A stretch of DNA of 64,000 nucleotides from GCA-958296115 sp965222445 (GCA_965222445.1 CBDCTY010000002.1:2232001-2296000), one strand, 5' to 3'; shown: positions 1-8,012, counted from the stretch's first letter. The notes: generated by a model from the letters alone, not told the origin. Program-made: numbers and translations.

Positions 1-570
1 CTGCCCCTGCACATCTTCGAGGAGCGTTACAGGCTGATGATCCAGCGTTGCCTCGACGCAGACTCGGAATTCGGCGTTGTCCTTATCAAGTCCGGCGTCG
101 AGGTTGGTGGGAATGCGGAGCCGCACGCGGTCGGCACTGCCGCTCGGATCGTGAACGTCAGGCGGGAAGAGGATGGCCGGATGAACATCCTGGTCACGGG
201 CGGGGAGCGGTTTCGAATCGACTCCGTCCTGCTCCGGCAGCCCTACATGGAGGGGGTAGTGGACATTCTCGACGACGGCAGCCCCGAGGCGCCCGACTCT
301 GACCTGCTCGCGGACGTGCGGCAGACCGTCGAGGAACAGATACGGCTGCTGCACGGCCTGCGCGGCGGCTGGGTTCGCGAGCCAAAGACGCCGGGAAACC
401 CCGTGGAGCTGTCGTGGCTGGTGTGCACCCTTCTGCAGGCGGGCAACGATGTGAAGCAGGCCCTGCTAGAGGAGCCCTCGACCGTCGCCAGGCTGCGTGC
501 CCAGCTGCCCCTGCTCAGGAGCAACGCCGCCGTCCTCAGGGAGCGAATAGCAGAGCGCCTGGGCGGGTAG
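1..570 (+). CDS. LON substrate-binding domain protein (5' end outside window)
   Basis: The reading frame is open from base 1 and begins inside the conserved start of the Lon N-terminal domain (LPLHIFEERYR), so the true start lies upstream; 189 residues are visible. Sequence such as FGVVLI, GTAARIV and ILVTGGERFRI fits the PUA-like beta domain of Lon, and the C-terminal helical part is also present. No AAA or protease domain follows before the stop, so this is a stand-alone LON-domain protein and not Lon protease. Such proteins are thought to bind substrates or peptides; the partner is unknown. It converges on the aminotransferase gene ten bases downstream. Confidence 0.85.
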   Translation: MPLHIFEERYRLMIQRCLDADSEFGVVLIKSGVEVGGNAEPHAVGTAARIVNVRREEDGRMNILVTGGERFRIDSVLLRQPYMEGVVDILDDGSPEAPDSDLLADVRQTVEEQIRLLHGLRGGWVREPKTPGNPVELSWLVCTLLQAGNDVKQALLEEPSTVARLRAQLPLLRSNAAVLRERIAERLGG

Positions 571-579
571 CGAGCGGTT

Positions 580-1782
580 CTACCCCAGGTACCCGGCCCG
601 GTCAAAGACCTCGGCCAATCGCCCGATACCCTCGCCGATCTCCTCCGGCGTGTTGTATCCGTAGCATAGCCTGGTCATGTTCTTGCCGGACACGCCGTCG
701 GGGGCGAAGTTCACGCCCGGGTGGTAGCCGACGTCCGCGTCGAAAGCGGCCTCGTGTGTGGCCGTCGTGTCGGCGCCTTCCTGCAGCTGCAGCCACACGT
801 ACAACGCGCCTTCGGGACGGCTCCACGTGGCGGCAGAGCCCATATTCTCGCCCAGCGCCGCCAGCATCGCGTCGCGCTTTGTGCGCAGAATGTGGTTGAC
901 GTCCGATATGTGGCCGTGCAGACCTGAGGTCGCGTATCGGTGAACGGCCAGGGCGGCGAACTGGTTGACCCCGCCGCCGCTCTTGGCGGCCATGGCAACG
1001 TCGAGCACCTGCCGCGGTGCGGTCAAGTAGCCCAGACGCATGCCGGGCGCGATGATCTTCGAGAACGAACCTACGTACATGACGAGGCCGGAGTCGTCGA
1101 GCGAGTGGATCGAGGGCACGTCCTCCCCTTCGAACCGCAGATCGACGTAGCAGTCGTCCTCCAGTACCGGTACGCCGTGCTTCTGCGCGACCTGCACGAG
1201 GGCCTGCCGGCGCTCTAGGCTCATCGTCCATCCCTGTGGGTTCTGGAACGTGGGTATCGTATAGATCATCTTGGGCGGTTTCCCCTTAGACGACGCAAGC
1301 TCGATAGCCTCCTCTAGGGCGTCGGGGTCGAGTCCGTCATCGTCGCACGCCACGCCGCGAACGTCTGCACCGAACCGGCGGAGGATGTTCAGCGTGCCGC
1401 TGTAGAAGTAGTCCTCGGTCAGGACGACGTCACCGGGCTCAATCAGGGTCTCGATGATCATGTGCAGGGGCTGGCTGGAGCCGTCTGCCAGGATGATGTC
1501 GTCCGGTGTGACGTCGATGCTGCGCGTGCGCCTGAGCTTGTCGGCAACGTACTCCCGGAGGGGCGGGTAGCCCTGCGTGTGAGGGTAGACGGCGAGGCCG
1601 CGGCCCTCCTCCCCAAGCGCCGAGCGAAGGGATGCGGCGAGGTCGTCGAGCGGCAGCGAATCGGGGTCGGGGTAGGCTACGGCGAAGTCGTACTTAGCTC
1701 GCTTGACCGCCGCGCCGGGCCGGGGCGCAGGCGCACGGTCCGAAATGAGCCCGGAGAAACTGAATCCATCACCATCCGACAT
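580..1782 (-). CDS. PLP-dependent class I/II aminotransferase
   Basis: A 400-residue fold-type I PLP enzyme of the LysN/MocR-like aminotransferase group. Visible motifs are DGSSQPLHM near the cofactor phosphate site, the TFQNPQGW segment with the conserved Asn-Pro-x-Gly, DDCYVDLRF (cofactor-contacting Asp and Tyr), and SFSKIIAPGMRLGYL with the Schiff-base lysine. No N-terminal GntR DNA-binding domain is present, so it is a stand-alone enzyme. The ATG at 1782 is chosen because an AGGAG lies seven bases upstream; the frame extends 22 codons further without support. The natural substrate cannot be told from sequence; alpha-aminoadipate, branched-chain or aromatic amino acids are the family's usual ones. 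Confidence 0.88.
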   Translation of the reverse strand: MSDGDGFSFSGLISDRAPAPRPGAAVKRAKYDFAVAYPDPDSLPLDDLAASLRSALGEEGRGLAVYPHTQGYPPLREYVADKLRRTRSIDVTPDDIILADGSSQPLHMIIETLIEPGDVVLTEDYFYSGTLNILRRFGADVRGVACDDDGLDPDALEEAIELASSKGKPPKMIYTIPTFQNPQGWTMSLERRQALVQVAQKHGVPVLEDDCYVDLRFEGEDVPSIHSLDDSGLVMYVGSFSKIIAPGMRLGYLTAPRQVLDVAMAAKSGGGVNQFAALAVHRYATSGLHGHISDVNHILRTKRDAMLAALGENMGSAATWSRPEGALYVWLQLQEGADTTATHEAAFDADVGYHPGVNFAPDGVSGKNMTRLCYGYNTPEEIGEGIGRLAEVFDRAGYLG

Positions 1783-1905
1783 CGCATACTCCTGTCGCAG
1801 TCTCCCTTGAAGCCAATAGAGCGTACCCCAAACCCGACGGGCATGCACGTTGCGTTGGCGATTCGCGGCTGTTAGTCACCATGAGTTGAGGGGGCCTCCT
1901 CGAAT

Positions 1906-2004
1906 GTCATTCCGAACGCAGCGCCAGCGGAGTGAGGAATCTACGCGTGGACGGCCCTGTGTGCAAGGATGTAGATTCTTCGTCGCTGCGCTCCTCAGAA
2001 TGAC
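1906..2004. repeat. imperfect palindromic intergenic repeat
   Basis: The left arm (GTCATTCCGAACGCAGCG... GAGGAATCTAC) is an imperfect inverted copy of the right arm (GTAGATTCTTCGTCGCTGCG... CAGAATGAC). Together they form a roughly 99-bp foldback unit in the 355-bp gap between the aminotransferase and the enolase-superfamily gene. It codes for nothing I can recognise. A second short GC-rich piece (GTAGGGGCAATTCCCCCC) follows at about 2011-2030. The layout is typical of dispersed intergenic repeat units or MITE remnants. Confidence 0.6.
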
Positions 2005-2137
2005 TACATTGTAGGGGCAATTCCCCCCTCTCATCGCGTCTGAACGGTTACGGCGATTCGAAAGGGGTCGAGACCCATACGGCGTTGGTATGCCACCCAC
2101 TGGAGCGCCCCGCCGTGACTCTGCAGGGTCCTTCCCG

Positions 2138-3232
2138 CTAGACCCGCTGCGCCTCCAGGCGCTCCTCGTCGAGCTCGACACCGACGCCAGGCCCGTCCGG
2201 TACGACGACGTGGCCGCCTTCGTATAAAACCTTCTCCTTCACCACCTGCTCGTAGTAGACGAGAGGCCCGGAGGGATAGATCGGGAGGTCGAGGTTCGTC
2301 ATGGCTGCCGCCACGTGGGCCCGCGCGGCCGTGCCGATGGACAGCTCCACGGTGCTGCCGACGAGTGTCTTGATGCCGAACAGCTCGGCGAGGGCGAACG
2401 TCTTCACGCACAGGTCGAATCCAGCGTATCCCAACCCGGTGTTGAACACGTCCACTGCGTCGTGGCGCGCCAGGCGCTCGGCAACCTCGGCGCTGGCGAT
2501 GTGCTCCCCGATGGGGACGTCTACGGCGTCCTTCACTGCCAGGAAGTCCTCGACGGCCGCATCGTGCCGCCCGCTGACCGGCGACTCCACGAGGTTCGGC
2601 TCGAACTCTGCGAGCCGGTCGATGGCCTCGATGGCGGCGCCGACTTCGAGCCGTCCGCTCGCGTCCAGGGCGTTTATCTTCACTCCGCGGCGCCTGATCT
2701 CCGTCAGCAGGCGGTAGTCCAGATCGATGTCGGCGCCGAAGTAGTAGCGCACCATGTCGTGTCCGAGGCCCTGCAGCCACTCGACGCGCTCGATGTTCGC
2801 GTCGATGTCGGCATCGGTCTGGCAGCGGGCCAGGGGGTACGAGAAGGGGATGCGGTCGCGGAGCTTGCCGCCGAACAGCACGTGTAGTGGGACATCGAGC
2901 GCCTTCGCGACGGCGTCGTGCACGGCGATGTCTATTCCGCACATGACCTGGTGGTCCCAGGTGCGGCTCTCCAGGTCGACTGCAATCGCTCCCCGGTCGA
3001 ATGGGTCCCTCCCCAGCAGCAAAGGCTCGAGTTTGCTCCGCAGACGTTCTACCGTCGGCGCATCCGCCGCAAAGTCGATGTCCGACATCTCGCCAAGTCC
3101 GACCACGCCCGAGTCGGTGTGCAGTCTGACGATGACGTGGTACGAGATGGACTTGTTTGGGTCGGACGGGCTCGATCTGCCCATCTCGCGGGTCGAAAAA
3201 ACGGGGATGAGTTCCAGGCCGGTGATCTTCAT
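2138..3232 (-). CDS. enolase-superfamily (mandelate racemase/muconate lactonizing-like) protein
   Basis: A 364-residue protein with the two-domain layout of the superfamily: an N-terminal capping domain, the linker CGIDIAVHDAVAKALDVPL, then the barrel. Metal ligands are visible as Asp in NALDASGRLE, Glu in NLVESPVSG and Glu in PIGEHIAS. The usual KxK catalytic motif on barrel strand 2 is replaced by MVRYYFGAD, so the standard base lysines are missing. The ATG at 3232 has GGAG eight bases upstream; a TTG two codons earlier is less likely. Substrate is probably an acid sugar or other carboxylate, but the altered active site makes any specific assignment unsafe. Confidence 0.85.
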   Translation of the reverse strand: MKITGLELIPVFSTREMGRSSPSDPNKSISYHVIVRLHTDSGVVGLGEMSDIDFAADAPTVERLRSKLEPLLLGRDPFDRGAIAVDLESRTWDHQVMCGIDIAVHDAVAKALDVPLHVLFGGKLRDRIPFSYPLARCQTDADIDANIERVEWLQGLGHDMVRYYFGADIDLDYRLLTEIRRRGVKINALDASGRLEVGAAIEAIDRLAEFEPNLVESPVSGRHDAAVEDFLAVKDAVDVPIGEHIASAEVAERLARHDAVDVFNTGLGYAGFDLCVKTFALAELFGIKTLVGSTVELSIGTAARAHVAAAMTNLDLPIYPSGPLVYYEQVVKEKVLYEGGHVVVPDGPGVGVELDEERLEAQRV

Positions 3233-3260
3233 GCGCAAGTCTCCGTTCTGCGACTCTGGT

Positions 3261-3485
3261 TCAGCCGTAGCGCTCGCGGCCCTCTCGGATCATCGAGACA
3301 ATTTCGTCCGTCGTGACTCCAAGGTCGACGCCTTCGACGTCGAGCGGCGAAGCGTTCGAAGACTCAGGTTGCAGTACGAACGTCTGGCCGTCCCTGCGTC
3401 GGATTCTGACGGCTCCTTCCCGCTGGGCTACTTCCAGCAGGGAGGCGAGATTCTGTCTGGCTTCGGAGTACGTGTAGACCTTCAT
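3261..3485 (-). CDS. Phd/YefM-type antitoxin
   Basis: A 74-residue protein starting MKVYTYSEARQNLASLLEVA, the N-terminal DNA-binding signature of Phd/YefM antitoxins (a structural residue pattern of the SEAR..L..LL type). It then has the basic segment VRIRRRDGQTFVL and an acidic, flexible C-terminus expected to wrap the toxin. Its ATG overlaps the TGA of the upstream PIN toxin gene (ATGA), so the two are translationally coupled. The toxin-first order is the reverse of most such pairs. It should neutralise the adjacent VapC-like RNase and autorepress the operon. Confidence 0.85.
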   Translation of the reverse strand: MKVYTYSEARQNLASLLEVAQREGAVRIRRRDGQTFVLQPESSNASPLDVEGVDLGVTTDEIVSMIREGRERYG

Positions 3486-3880
3486 TGGTCTAACTCCAGC
3501 ACACGCACGCCAGCCAACGGGGCGGCGGCCGCGAGTTTCGTGTCCAGCGTGATGAGGGGCGACCTCAGCGTCAGCGCACAGGCCAAGACGTAGGCATCGT
3601 ACGCGTACAGTCCCAGCCGGTCCGACAGCTCCAATGATTGGCCCAAGTCCACGTCTATGAACCGGAAGACGATCTTTTCGTAGCTCCTGACGGCCTGTTT
3701 GGCCTTTTCCAACGTGATGCGGCGGCGTCGGAACATTGCCGAAAACGCGTTACCTACTTCCCAGTGGACCGACGCGGGGGCTGCCAGGGTGGCGCCGGCA
3801 GTGCGTCCGACTATGGCCGCTTTCTCCGGCTCGTCGGCGACTACGGCTATGACTGCAGACGTATCGATGACCAGTTCCAT
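3482..3880 (-). CDS. VapC-like PIN-domain toxin ribonuclease
   Basis: A 132-residue PIN domain. The four acidic catalytic residues are visible: Asp in VIDTSAVIAV, Glu in VHWEVGNAF, Asp in YAYDAYVLACA and Asp in LITLDTKLA. They coordinate the metal for RNA cleavage. The ATG at 3880 (MELVIDTS) is preferred over a frame extension five codons upstream because PIN toxins begin right at the first strand. The gene precedes and overlaps the antitoxin gene by four bases. It is likely a type II toxin; the RNA target is unknown. Confidence 0.88.
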   Translation of the reverse strand: MELVIDTSAVIAVVADEPEKAAIVGRTAGATLAAPASVHWEVGNAFSAMFRRRRITLEKAKQAVRSYEKIVFRFIDVDLGQSLELSDRLGLYAYDAYVLACALTLRSPLITLDTKLAAAAPLAGVRVLELDQ

Positions 3881-4008
3881 TTCGGAATTGTACAATTGTA
3901 CGTCTGGGCCGTCAAGGGCGTCTTACGGGTGAGGCGCTCAAGCCAGCCACAGGAGGCCCTGGGCGGCAGGGCTACTACTCGTCCGTTGCCGAGTCTGCGC
4001 CAGCGGCG

Positions 4009-5046
4009 CTACTTGTAGTCGCCGTAGTCGTCGGCCCTGATGCAGGCCACGAAGTGGCCTGGGCTGACCTCGCGAAGCTCGGGCATGCCGAGCGTGCAAT
4101 CGTCGATCATGGACGGGCAGCGTGTGTGGAATACGCAGCCCTCGGGCGGGTTCATCGGGCTGGGAACGTCGCCCGTGAGCACGATGCGCTCCCGCTGGGC
4201 CTCCAGGACGGGGTCCGGGATTGGCACTGCGGAGAGCAGGGCCTTCGTGTAGGGGTGCTGCGGGTTCTCGTGAAGCTCGTCCCTGTCGGCTACCTCGACG
4301 ATGTGCCCCAGATACATGACCGCTACCCGGTCGCTGATATGCCTCACGACTGAGAGGTCGTGGGCGATGAAGAGGTACGTAAGTCCGAACTGGTCCTGCA
4401 GCTCCTCCAGGAGGTTGATGACCTGGGCCTGGATGGAGACGTCGAGGGCTGAGACGGGCTCGTCGCACACGATGAAGCTGGGGTTGACGGCCAGGGCTCT
4501 TGCTATGCCGATCCTCTGGCGCTGGCCTCCGCTGAACTCGTGCGGGTACCTGTCGGCCATAAAGGGGTTGAGCCCCACCACTGTGAGCAGCTCGGCTATC
4601 CGGTCGTTGTACTCGCCCTTGCCTCTGGTCAGCTTGTGTATGACCAGGGGCTCGCCGATGATGTCGCCGCAGGTCATTCGGGGGTTGAGGGAGCCGTAGG
4701 GGTCCTGGAAGATGATCTGCATCTTGCGGCGGAACGGGATCATCTCCTTGGTGGTCAGGTCGTTCAGGCGCTGCCCCTCGAAGAGCACGTCTCCACCGGT
4801 GGGCTCGTAGAGCTGGAGTATGCATCGTCCGGCGGTCGTCTTTCCGCAGCCGCTCTCGCCGACCAGGCCAAGCGTCTCCCCCTTCTTGATGGAGAAGGAC
4901 ACGCCGTCGACCGCCTTGATGTCGGCGACCTTGCGCTGGAAGATTATCCCTGACGTGACAGGGAAGTACATCTGGAGGTTCCTGACCTCCAGGATGTCGT
5001 TGCCGTTGCTTTGCACGGCTGTAGCTTGGGTTTCTGTCTGGACCAA
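4009..5046 (-). CDS. oligopeptide/dipeptide ABC transporter ATP-binding protein (OppF/DppF type)
   Basis: A 345-residue ABC ATPase with Walker A GESGCGKTTAGR, Q-loop IFQDPYGSLNPR, signature FSGGQRQRIGIARAL, Walker B FIVCDEPVSALD and the switch His in FIAHDLSVVRH. The C-terminal oligopeptide-transporter extension follows (PEGCVFHTRCP with clustered cysteines, typical of OppD/OppF and often metal binding). It lies ten bases after the OppD-type gene. The start appears to be TTG with GGAG upstream. No permease or substrate-binding protein is next to the pair in this window, so substrate range cannot be inferred from context. Confidence 0.92.
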   Translation of the reverse strand: MVQTETQATAVQSNGNDILEVRNLQMYFPVTSGIIFQRKVADIKAVDGVSFSIKKGETLGLVGESGCGKTTAGRCILQLYEPTGGDVLFEGQRLNDLTTKEMIPFRRKMQIIFQDPYGSLNPRMTCGDIIGEPLVIHKLTRGKGEYNDRIAELLTVVGLNPFMADRYPHEFSGGQRQRIGIARALAVNPSFIVCDEPVSALDVSIQAQVINLLEELQDQFGLTYLFIAHDLSVVRHISDRVAVMYLGHIVEVADRDELHENPQHPYTKALLSAVPIPDPVLEAQRERIVLTGDVPSPMNPPEGCVFHTRCPSMIDDCTLGMPELREVSPGHFVACIRADDYGDYK

Positions 5047-5056
5047 AGGGCTCTCC

Positions 5057-6055
5057 TTAACTGGCCTTCAGGCCTATCTCGTCGAGCTCGCCGGACCGCC
5101 AGCACGCCGACAAATGGGCGCCCTTCACGGCCTCCAGCGGGGGGAACTCGTGCATGCAGCGGTCTATGACATACCGGCAACGCGGTGCGAAGCTGCATCG
5201 CTCCGGCAGCTCGATCAGGTCGGGCGGCAGACCCTCGATCGGCACCAGCTTGGAGCCGCGCTCCTCGTCGAGCCTGGGCACCGAGTTCAGCAGCCCCAGG
5301 GTGTATGGATGACGGGGATCGGCGTAAATCTCCCGGGCAGTGCCCTTCTCGATGATCTTGCCGGCGTACATGACGTTGACGCGCTGGGCGTAGCGGGCTA
5401 CGACTCCCAGGTTGTGAGTGATGATTATCAGCGCGGTCCCCAGCTCCTTGCACAGCGACTGCATCAGCTCCAGGATCTGGGCCTGAATGGTCACGTCGAG
5501 GGCAGTCGTCGGCTCGTCCGCGATGATGAGCCGGGGGTCACAGCTGATGGCCATGGCGATCATCACACGCTGCCTCATGCCTCCGCTCATCTGGTGCGGG
5601 TAGCCCTTGACTCGGCTGCCAGGGTCCGGGATGCCGACCATCTCGAGAAGCTCGACAGACCTGGACTTCGCCTCGTTCTTCGTCATGCTGAGGTGCAGCT
5701 CCAGTGTCTCGGTGAGCTGCCGCTCGATAGTCAAGACGGGGTTCAGAGAGGTCATGGGCTCCTGGAATACCATGGAGATCCGGTTCCCACGCACCTTCCG
5801 CATATTGGCGTCGCTCAGCTTCAGGAGGTCATCACCCTCGAACAGCACCTCGCCCCGCTCTATCCTGCCGGGGGGGTCGGCGATCAGACCCATCACCGAG
5901 AGTGCGCTGACGCTCTTCCCGCAGCCGCTTTCGCCGACGATCCCCAGGGTCTCGCCCTCTTCCACCTCGTAGCTAATGCCGTCGACTGCCTTCACGATCC
6001 CGTCGTGGGTGTAGAAGTAGGTCGCGAGGTCCTTTATCTCCAAGACGTTGGCCAT
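5057..6055 (-). CDS. oligopeptide/dipeptide ABC transporter ATP-binding protein (OppD/DppD type)
   Basis: A 332-residue ABC ATPase with Walker A GESGCGKSVSALS, Q-loop VFQEPMTSLNPV, signature MSGGMRQRVMIAMAI, Walker B LIIADEPTTALD and switch His ITHNLGVVAR. The C-terminal Opp extension contains ERCSFAPRCRYVIDRC. An ATG with GGAGG upstream marks the start. It is the first of a two-gene ATPase pair with the downstream OppF-type gene and should energise a peptide or nickel-type importer. The cognate membrane and binding subunits must be encoded elsewhere, since upstream is an unrelated lipoprotein gene. Confidence 0.92.
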   Translation of the reverse strand: MANVLEIKDLATYFYTHDGIVKAVDGISYEVEEGETLGIVGESGCGKSVSALSVMGLIADPPGRIERGEVLFEGDDLLKLSDANMRKVRGNRISMVFQEPMTSLNPVLTIERQLTETLELHLSMTKNEAKSRSVELLEMVGIPDPGSRVKGYPHQMSGGMRQRVMIAMAISCDPRLIIADEPTTALDVTIQAQILELMQSLCKELGTALIIITHNLGVVARYAQRVNVMYAGKIIEKGTAREIYADPRHPYTLGLLNSVPRLDEERGSKLVPIEGLPPDLIELPERCSFAPRCRYVIDRCMHEFPPLEAVKGAHLSACWRSGELDEIGLKAS

Positions 6056-6083
6056 TGCAGCAATCCTCCAGGGAGCGGCTGGG

Positions 6084-6743
6084 CTATCCTCCCAGCGACA
6101 CCTCTAGGTCGAGCAGCTCCGAGCGCAGCTTGACCACGTTGATGTCCGTAGGAACGTCGAACCCTATTGCCGTCTCGACAGTGTCGCCGGGATCGACGAA
6201 TTTCCGCGTGTCCTTGATACCGATGTCGATGCCCACCGCGTAGGGCACCTCGAAGCCATGCGAGTAGTAGTTCGCCGGCGCCCATGCGCGGCCCTGGTCG
6301 TCCACCAGCTTGAAGCTATTGTTGACGTGGGTGCTGGGCTGAAGCCCGCCCTCGGTGTCGTTCTTCACGGTGTAATAGATCACAAGGTACTGGCCCTCGC
6401 GCGCATTGAAGAAAGCGGCCGACGAACCGCCGCCGAAGGCCCTGCCTTCCGTCCCTATGTCGTTGGCGGTGGCAATGGACGAAAAGGTCAGGACAGCGCT
6501 ACCCTCCAGAGGAGGCTCGCCAACAGGTCCCTCCATAAGGCCGGCATCAAGCGTTACCGATTCGCCGAGGGCGGCCTGCTTGCCAAGGGCAGCCTGCTCG
6601 CCTGCTGCAATCTCCGTATAACCTAAAGTGCCCCCAGGCACTTCCTCCGTGTCGAAGTCGGGTCCCTCGTCCTTGGTACCGCCGCACGCAACTGCGGCCA
6701 GCAGTGCAACTACCGCTGCCGCGGCCCATAGGAATCTGCGCAT
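6084..6743 (-). CDS. DUF4352-type exported lipoprotein
   Basis: A 219-residue protein with a clear lipoprotein signal: MRRFLWAAAAVVALLAAVAC, lipobox ending in Cys followed by GG. The mature part has an immunoglobulin-like beta domain resembling DUF4352: YLVIYYTVKNDTEG, then FKLVDDQGRAWAP and VETAIGFDVPTDI. The ATG at 6743 has GGAG five to six bases upstream; an in-frame ATG at 6755 is possible. It is expected to be anchored to the outer face of the cytoplasmic membrane. Function unknown. The gene starts about 200 bases from the divergent cupredoxin-like gene, suggesting a shared promoter region. Confidence 0.78.
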   Translation of the reverse strand: MRRFLWAAAAVVALLAAVACGGTKDEGPDFDTEEVPGGTLGYTEIAAGEQAALGKQAALGESVTLDAGLMEGPVGEPPLEGSAVLTFSSIATANDIGTEGRAFGGGSSAAFFNAREGQYLVIYYTVKNDTEGGLQPSTHVNNSFKLVDDQGRAWAPANYYSHGFEVPYAVGIDIGIKDTRKFVDPGDTVETAIGFDVPTDINVVKLRSELLDLEVSLGG

Positions 6744-6956
6744 CTGTGTCTCCATCTTCTCGGAACGCCGTGTGGCCCCACGTTCGCCGTGAGTCCGCAA
6801 GGAATCTAGCACAAGACGGGGCAAACCGCAAATCTGCGGCGCCCGAGCCCCGTCCCGGCTTTGCGACCTCGACGGCGGTGCCTACGGCGTGGACACGAAA
6901 TACGGCCTCAGCTACAATGCACCTGGCACCTGAAGCTGAACTGCCAGGACATTGGA

Positions 6957-7835
6957 ATGGGGATCGCACCTGCACGGATGTGGATCGCTGCGGCTGTTGT
7001 AGTCGGGCTGCTGGCTGCGGCTGTCGCGTGGAATGCAAGAAGCAGCCAGCTTGGTGGGTCTGTATCTGCCCTGGAAGTCAAGCCTGTCCCCAAGGAAGCA
7101 GGGCCTTTCCAAAGTCCGTTCGTGGTGAGCCTGTCGAACCACAATTGGGGCCTTCGACAAGCTCAGGCCGAACGGCAAGGTACGACCCTATCTCAACAAT
7201 GGAAAGGCCCTGCCAAGGAAGCCGCCGAGGGTCCCCAGGAGGCGCTTCCGGCCGCCGCCCTCCGCAAGGCCCCAGCGGAAGAAGGAAGGGCGGCCAGCGC
7301 TCCTGGTGTTGAGTCGGCTGCGGCGTCCGGCGAGGCCGTCTCCAAGGTGATTGAGCCACCCTCCGACGATGCTGCGCCAGCCTCCGCCACGAAGCAGACC
7401 GCACAGGACCAGGACCTGCGAGGCGGCCTGCACATAGGCGGCCATTCCAGGCTCATGGACTCCTTCATCGGGGTGGTCGACGTCGACGAGTCGGACGTGG
7501 CGAAGACCATCAACGTCCACATCCTGAGGGACGAAGACTACCGCTACTACTTCGACCTGGACTCCCAGACTGTACCGCCTGGTGAGAAGGTCATGTTCGT
7601 CGTGGACAACACCCACTTCACGCCGGACGAGTGCTGGTGACACAACTTCGCCCTCGCGGTCAGCGAGGACCGGAAGAGCAGGAGGGAAGGTGACCTCCTC
7701 GCCGACATCAAGCTCCTGGCGGGCGACATCAAGATAGTCGTCGTGACCGTGCCAGCGGACGAGCCCTCGCTTTACATGTTCAGCAGGACGTGGGAAAAGA
7801 TGGGCATGGCAGCAACGCTGCGCATAGCGGAATAG
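6957..7835 (+). CDS. cupredoxin-like exported protein with in-frame TGA (candidate selenoprotein)
   Basis: Read through one TGA at 7638-7640, this frame gives 292 residues; stopping there cuts a conserved domain. An uncleaved or signal helix (MWIAAAVVVGLLAAAVAW) is followed by a low-complexity linker. The linker contains an in-frame mobile-element insertion (7099-7212). A cupredoxin-like beta domain follows: VPPGEKVMFVVDNT, then the Cys-Trp-TGA-His-Asn-Phe site, then MFSRTWEKMGMAATLRI. The usual blue-copper Cys and second His near the C-terminus appear replaced (Ser, Trp), so a normal type 1 copper site is unlikely. A perfect 6-bp hairpin with loop GGTCA lies 17 bases after the TGA. The ATG has AGGA upstream. 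A nonsense mutation of a Trp codon is the alternative. Confidence 0.7.
7099..7212 (+). mobile_element. MITE-like element, copy 1 (inside cupredoxin-like gene)
   Basis: A 114-bp unit with perfect 13-bp terminal inverted repeats, CAGGGCCTTTCCA at 7099-7111 and TGGAAAGGCCCTG at 7200-7212. It is flanked by a 9-bp direct repeat CCAAGGAAG (7090-7098 and 7213-7221) that looks like a target-site duplication. The interior holds the GTTCGTGGTGAGCCTGTCGA / CTTCGACAAGCTCAGG motifs common in dispersed repeats of many GC-rich bacteria. With the duplication it adds 123 bp, exactly 41 codons, so the host frame stays open. Confidence 0.85.
7638..7668 (+). promoter_or_regulatory. candidate bacterial SECIS element after in-frame TGA
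   Basis: TGA at 7638-7640 is followed by stem CCTCGC (7652-7657), loop GGTCA (7658-7662) and stem GCGAGG (7663-7668). The loop opens with GG, the position where bacterial SECIS elements carry their conserved G, and sits 17 bases from the TGA, inside the usual 16-37 base range. The loop resembles the GGUCU core of the E. coli fdhF element. Short GC-rich stems can arise by chance in this base composition. Confidence 0.55.
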
Positions 7836-7875
7836 GTCCCCTTGCAGTCAGGCCGCGGGAGGCTGCGGCCTCTGG

Positions 7876-8012
7876 CAGGGCCTTTCCATTGTTGAGATAG
7901 GGTCGTACCTTGCCGTTCGGCCTGAGCTTGGTTCTCCTGAGCTTGTCGAAGGGTCGAAGGCCCCAATTGTGGTTCGACAGGCTCACCACGAACGGACTTT
8001 GGAAAGGCCCTG
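7876..8012 (-). mobile_element. MITE-like element, copy 2 (inverted, intergenic)
   Basis: A 137-bp unit with the same 13-bp terminal inverted repeats (7876-7888 and 8000-8012). It is flanked by a 9-bp direct repeat GGCCTCTGG (7867-7875 and 8013-8021). Read on the minus strand it matches copy 1 nearly base for base except for a 23-bp internal expansion of the CTTCGACAAGCTCAGG motif. It fills most of the gap between the cupredoxin-like gene and thiG. It has no coding capacity, so transposition would need a transposase supplied from elsewhere. Confidence 0.85.

Noticed and set aside
1876..2181. 101-codon minus-strand frame
   Set aside because: Lies across the palindromic repeat and has no protein-like pattern.
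7636..7640. TGA as a general sense codon (genetic code change)
   Set aside because: Many other genes here end in TGA at the expected family C-terminus (thiG, thiE, VapC), so TGA is a normal stop apart from the two recoding candidates.
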